Below are positions 6,607 to 8,769 of a DNA stretch of 8,769 nt, in pieces. How positions within the stretch are numbered: the stretch's first letter is position 1; every line of letters begins with the position of its first letter. Position numbers and translations under genes: made by a program. The notes beneath the pieces were generated by a model. That model searched no databases and was not told the DNA's origin. It saw only the letters and a list, made by a program, of their open reading frames with translations. The stretch covers positions 1 through 8,769 of the forward strand of contig CACZPX010000017.1 of assembly GCA_902783095.1 (NCBI GenBank). The letters are read 5' to 3'. The DNA is from an uncultured Lachnospiraceae bacterium (GTDB lineage: Bacteria; Bacillota; Clostridia; Lachnospirales; Lachnospiraceae).

Positions 6607-6942
6607 ATGAAGTTCCTGAAAGACCTCTACATAGGCGAAAAGGCGCGCGAGAACGCGGAGCAGAACGTGGACGACGTCCGCTCCGGCCGTTACGTGAAGG
6701 ATCTGTATGCGCTGATCACATCCGTGTCCGGGGTCAATCAGGTGGAGATGCTGCCGTCTTTTTATCTGAGGCAGCAGTATTATCAGGAGGCCGAGCCCGT
6801 GATCCTGGGCGTGGCGATCGGCAAGGGCGAGGCCATGGAGCTGGCCAGACAGCTGACCGCGGAGGCGGTGGCGCGGTTCGGAACGCCCGATCTGCGCGCC
6901 TACGTAAAGCTGCTCGTCGAAGGGGGGGATGCGCATGCTTAG
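6607..6942 (+). CDS. Conserved small protein of unknown function
   Basis: A 111-residue soluble protein with no membrane segment and no cysteines. It opens MKFLKDLYIGEKARENAEQN and has a central likely beta-strand part (NQVEMLPSFYLRQQYY), then EAEPVILGVAIGKGEAMELARQLTAEAV. From memory, similar short proteins with a VxGxAxGxxEALEL-type stretch sit in this neighbourhood in other Lachnospiraceae, but I know no function and no named domain. The ribosome binding site is a G-rich run (GGGGGCGG at 6598-6605) close to the ATG. It begins 21 bases after pgsA and overlaps the DUF2953 gene by eight bases, which supports it being real and co-translated. Its place suggests a link either to the membrane or to the sporulation pair downstream, but that is inference. 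Confidence 0.8.
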   Translation: MKFLKDLYIGEKARENAEQNVDDVRSGRYVKDLYALITSVSGVNQVEMLPSFYLRQQYYQEAEPVILGVAIGKGEAMELARQLTAEAVARFGTPDLRAYVKLLVEGGDAHA

Positions 6943-8128
6943 CGTGCTGGCGGTGATCGGCAAGATCATCGGCTTTACGCTGCTGGGCATTCTGGGCCTG
7001 GTGATCCTGATCCTGCTTCTGGTGCTGTTTGTCCCGATCCGCTGGAAGGCGGACGCAAACGGCGGAAGATTTGAGGAAGGCGTAAAGGCAGACGCCGGGG
7101 CGCGCGTCACCTGGCTGCTGCATCTGATCTCCGCGCGCGTCGGCTTTGTCAAGACGCCGGCCGGCGGGGACGGCGAAGGCCTGGCCATCGCCGCGAAGGT
7201 GTTTGGCATCCAGCTCTTCCCCAAAAAGGCAAAAAAGAAGGGGAAGGACAAGGACGCCGGGGCGGACGACGGCTTTTCCGAGGCGGAGACCGCAAACGAC
7301 GCGAAACCGGCTGCAGCGCCGGGAAGCGGAGCGGACGCGGGAGGATCCGGAACGCCGCAGGTGGAAGTGATCCAGGCAAACGGCCTGCGGGAAGATGGCG
7401 CAGCCCCGCAGACGGCGCCGCAAGAACCGGAGGCAAACGCGCCGGCAGCGGCGGACACGCCCGCACAGCTGACGGCACAGCCTGAAGCAAAACCGGAACA
7501 GAACGCCCCGGCGGAGCGGGACGAACCGGTGTTCGTGGACTTTACCGATCCCGCGACGGAGCAGACCGCGGCGGAGCCGGAGGAAAAGGAAAAGAAAACG
7601 CTCTCGCAGCGGCTGGACGACCTCCTGCAAAAAAAGGACGACCTGCAGGAAAAGGCGGAGAACATCCTCGGCAAGGCCGAAAAGGTGTGGGACTTTGTCA
7701 CGGCAAACACCACGCAGGAAGAGCTGGCGCTGCTGCTTGCGCGTCTGGGGAAGGCCGCGAAGCACTACATCCCCAAAACGTTCGAGGGCTATGTTCGGGT
7801 GGGCTTTGACGACCCGGCCACCACCGGCAAGATCCTCATGTACTGGTACAGCCTCGCCTATCCACGCGTTCCGGACACGTTTACGCTGACGGGCGATTTT
7901 GATGAGGAAGTCATAGAGGGAGACCTGCATCTGAAAGGTCGCATCCGCTTCAACCACATCGTCTGGTTCGGGCTGCGGATGCTTCTGGATAAGAAATTCA
8001 GGAAACTGATCAAACGGGCCAAACGGCTGATGAAAGACTTAAAGAGCGACGATGAGGACCGGGCGGAACCCGGCGAGGGACCGGTAAAGCCGGAGAGCGG
8101 GGAGGAGACCCGGAAGGAGGAAGCGTAA
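6935..8128 (+). CDS. DUF2953 membrane protein (YtfI-like) with long acidic Ala/Pro linker
   Basis: The protein has 397 residues from ATG 6935. One N-terminal transmembrane helix covers about residues 7-33. A short domain continues to GIQLFPKK near 98. A low-complexity linker rich in Ala, Pro, Glu and Gln follows (about 99-220), then a charged helix that may form a coiled coil (KKTLSQRLDDLLQKKDDLQE). The C-terminal DUF2953 part contains GYVRVGFDDPATTGKILMYW, then FTLTGDFDEEVIEGDLHLKGRIR. The function is unknown. In Bacillus subtilis the related ytfI lies beside ytfJ (gerW), as here. I prefer ATG 6935 because the G-run at 6921-6928 touches the ATG at 6929 but sits six bases from 6935; the longer form adds two residues. 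It overlaps the previous gene by eight bases. Confidence 0.85.
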   Translation: MLSVLAVIGKIIGFTLLGILGLVILILLLVLFVPIRWKADANGGRFEEGVKADAGARVTWLLHLISARVGFVKTPAGGDGEGLAIAAKVFGIQLFPKKAKKKGKDKDAGADDGFSEAETANDAKPAAAPGSGADAGGSGTPQVEVIQANGLREDGAAPQTAPQEPEANAPAAADTPAQLTAQPEAKPEQNAPAERDEPVFVDFTDPATEQTAAEPEEKEKKTLSQRLDDLLQKKDDLQEKAENILGKAEKVWDFVTANTTQEELALLLARLGKAAKHYIPKTFEGYVRVGFDDPATTGKILMYWYSLAYPRVPDTFTLTGDFDEEVIEGDLHLKGRIRFNHIVWFGLRMLLDKKFRKLIKRAKRLMKDLKSDDEDRAEPGEGPVKPESGEETRKEEA

Positions 8129-8129
8129 G

Positions 8130-8561
8130 ATGGCAAACGGAAACGGCAATGGCAACGGAAACGGCAAGAGCAGGGTCGGCAGCACGATCGAGGCGATGTT
8201 AAAGGGCATCGAGGCCTACGCATCGGCCAAGACCGTGGTGGGGGATCCCGTCACGGTAAACGATACGATCATCCTTCCTCTTGTGGACATCAGCATCGGC
8301 GTGGGCGCCGGCGCGGCTTTAAACGGCGACAAGGCCAAGAACAAGGACGGCGGCGGCTTAAGCGCCAAGGTGTCCCCTACTGCGGCGCTCATCATCCACA
8401 ACGGCACCACCCGCCTGATCAGCTTAAAGGACCAGACCGCGGTGATGAAGGCCATGGACATGGTGCCGGACCTGATCAACCGCTTTACCGGCAAGAGCAA
8501 GGTGGAAGACCCGGAAGTGGACGAGGCGATCGACGCGCTCAAGGCGGAAGCCAACAAATAA
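8130..8561 (+). CDS. gerW: GerW/YtfJ family sporulation protein
   Basis: This 143-residue protein belongs to the GerW (YtfJ) family, made in the forespore and needed for normal spore germination in Bacillus subtilis. Family features are VGSTIEAMLKGIEAYASAKTVVGDPV at 16-41, split by no gap, then DTIILPLVDISIGVGAG at 45-61 and VSPTAALIIHNG at 81-92. The N-terminus carries five Asn-Gly repeats (residues 3-12), probably disordered. The ATG follows AAGGAGG at 8114-8120 by nine bases and lies one base after the DUF2953 stop. It closes the operon. I saw no separate forespore promoter, so it may be expressed with the housekeeping genes as well. Its presence suggests a sporulating lineage, though non-sporulating relatives can keep such genes. 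Confidence 0.93.
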   Translation: MANGNGNGNGNGKSRVGSTIEAMLKGIEAYASAKTVVGDPVTVNDTIILPLVDISIGVGAGAALNGDKAKNKDGGGLSAKVSPTAALIIHNGTTRLISLKDQTAVMKAMDMVPDLINRFTGKSKVEDPEVDEAIDALKAEANK

Positions 8562-8574
8562 GGGACATACGAAG

Positions 8575-8603
8575 AAAGGTGCGATCCAGTGGACCGCACC
8601 TTT
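8575..8603. terminator. Hairpin terminator between convergent gerW and rpmB
   Basis: AAAGGTGCG pairs perfectly with CGCACCTTT over nine bases. The 11-base interior can pair three more (TCC with GGA) across one A-C mismatch, leaving an AGT loop. It starts 13 bases after the gerW stop and lies 26 bases from the rpmB stop on the other strand. The right side is TTTATCTTC and the left side, read on the minus strand, is TTTCTTC. Neither is a clean T-run, so it probably serves both directions with moderate strength. Confidence 0.75.
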
Positions 8604-8629
8604 ATCTTCATCTCGCAAAAAACGGGAAA

Positions 8630-8769
8630 TTAAGCTCTCTCGACTGCGCCGGACTTTAAGCAGGACGTGCAGACGTACATCTTCTTGGCAGAACCGCCAA
8701 CGTTCACGCGGACAGACTTAACATTGGACTTCCACATTTTGTTGGCTCTTCTATGAGAGTGGCTCACCA
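8630..8769 (-). CDS. rpmB: Large-subunit ribosomal protein L28 (bL28), 5' end missing
   Basis: Read on the minus strand, the frame is open from the right edge to TAA (complement of 8630-8632) and gives the last 45 residues of L28. The start, VSHSHRRANKMWKSNVKSVRVN, is the family core in two contiguous pieces (VSHSHRRANK and MWKSNVKSVRVN). The end is GGSAKKMYVCTSCLKSGAVERA. The CTSC pair is half of a zinc-binding four-cysteine set; the other CxxC pair should be in the missing N-terminal 17 or so residues. L28 is a component of the 50S subunit. The gene converges on gerW and shares the hairpin terminator between them. Its promoter lies outside the window. Confidence 0.96.
   Translation of the reverse strand, partial: VSHSHRRANKMWKSNVKSVRVNVGGSAKKMYVCTSCLKSGAVERA

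Noticed and set aside
5989..7713. Long minus-strand open frame of 574 codons, and another of 407 codons at 6734-7957
   Set aside because: Both lie antisense to pgsA, the small gene and the DUF2953 gene. Their products are Arg/Ser/Ala/Phe-rich without recognisable motifs, as expected opposite GC-rich coding DNA.
1..8769. CRISPR arrays, tRNA or rRNA genes, riboswitches, insertion sequences, attachment sites
   Set aside because: I saw no regularly spaced repeats, no tRNA-like folds, no transposase or integrase motifs, and no leader long enough for a riboswitch; the longest gene-free gap is about 140 bases.

Overview
The window looks like chromosomal DNA from a spore-forming or formerly spore-forming Firmicute of the class Clostridia, most likely a fairly GC-rich member of the Lachnospiraceae. 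The evidence is gene content and order (yicC, gmk, rpoZ, rimO, pgsA, then a DUF2953 gene and gerW/ytfJ), strong AGGAGG-type ribosome binding sites, and a four-cysteine L28 protein. The placement is inferred from memory of these families, not from a search.

Layout. Bases 1-249 hold the tail of an unrecognised gene. Bases 330-1914 carry a small regulatory cassette: an ECF-type sigma factor, an overlapping single-pass membrane protein that is probably its anti-sigma factor, and a small membrane protein resembling DUF3139. This part is visibly richer in A and T than the rest. A stand-alone lipoprotein gene follows (2026-2733) and ends in a strong intrinsic terminator. Five bases after the terminator's T-run begins a near-consensus housekeeping promoter (TTGAAA, 17 bases, TATAAT). 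It appears to drive one compact operon of eight genes from 2876 to 8561: yicC, gmk, rpoZ, rimO, pgsA, a small unnamed gene, a DUF2953 gene and gerW. Spacings run from a 17-base overlap to 27 bases. A hairpin at 8575-8603 closes it, and rpmB (ribosomal protein L28) points back toward it from the right edge, where it is cut off.

How the genes fit together. The operon mixes RNA turnover (YicC), nucleotide supply (Gmk), transcription (omega subunit), ribosome modification (RimO), phospholipid synthesis (PgsA) and a sporulation-associated pair (DUF2953 plus GerW). I found no convincing new defence system or mobile element. The observations most worth a second look are: a codon-context habit in the operon (the rare Leu codon TTA sits almost only before Lys/Asn codons); the absence of remA from its usual place between yicC and gmk; the uncharacterised 111-residue protein between pgsA and the DUF2953 gene; an (Asn-Gly)5 tract at the GerW N-terminus; and the compositionally distinct sigma/anti-sigma cassette.
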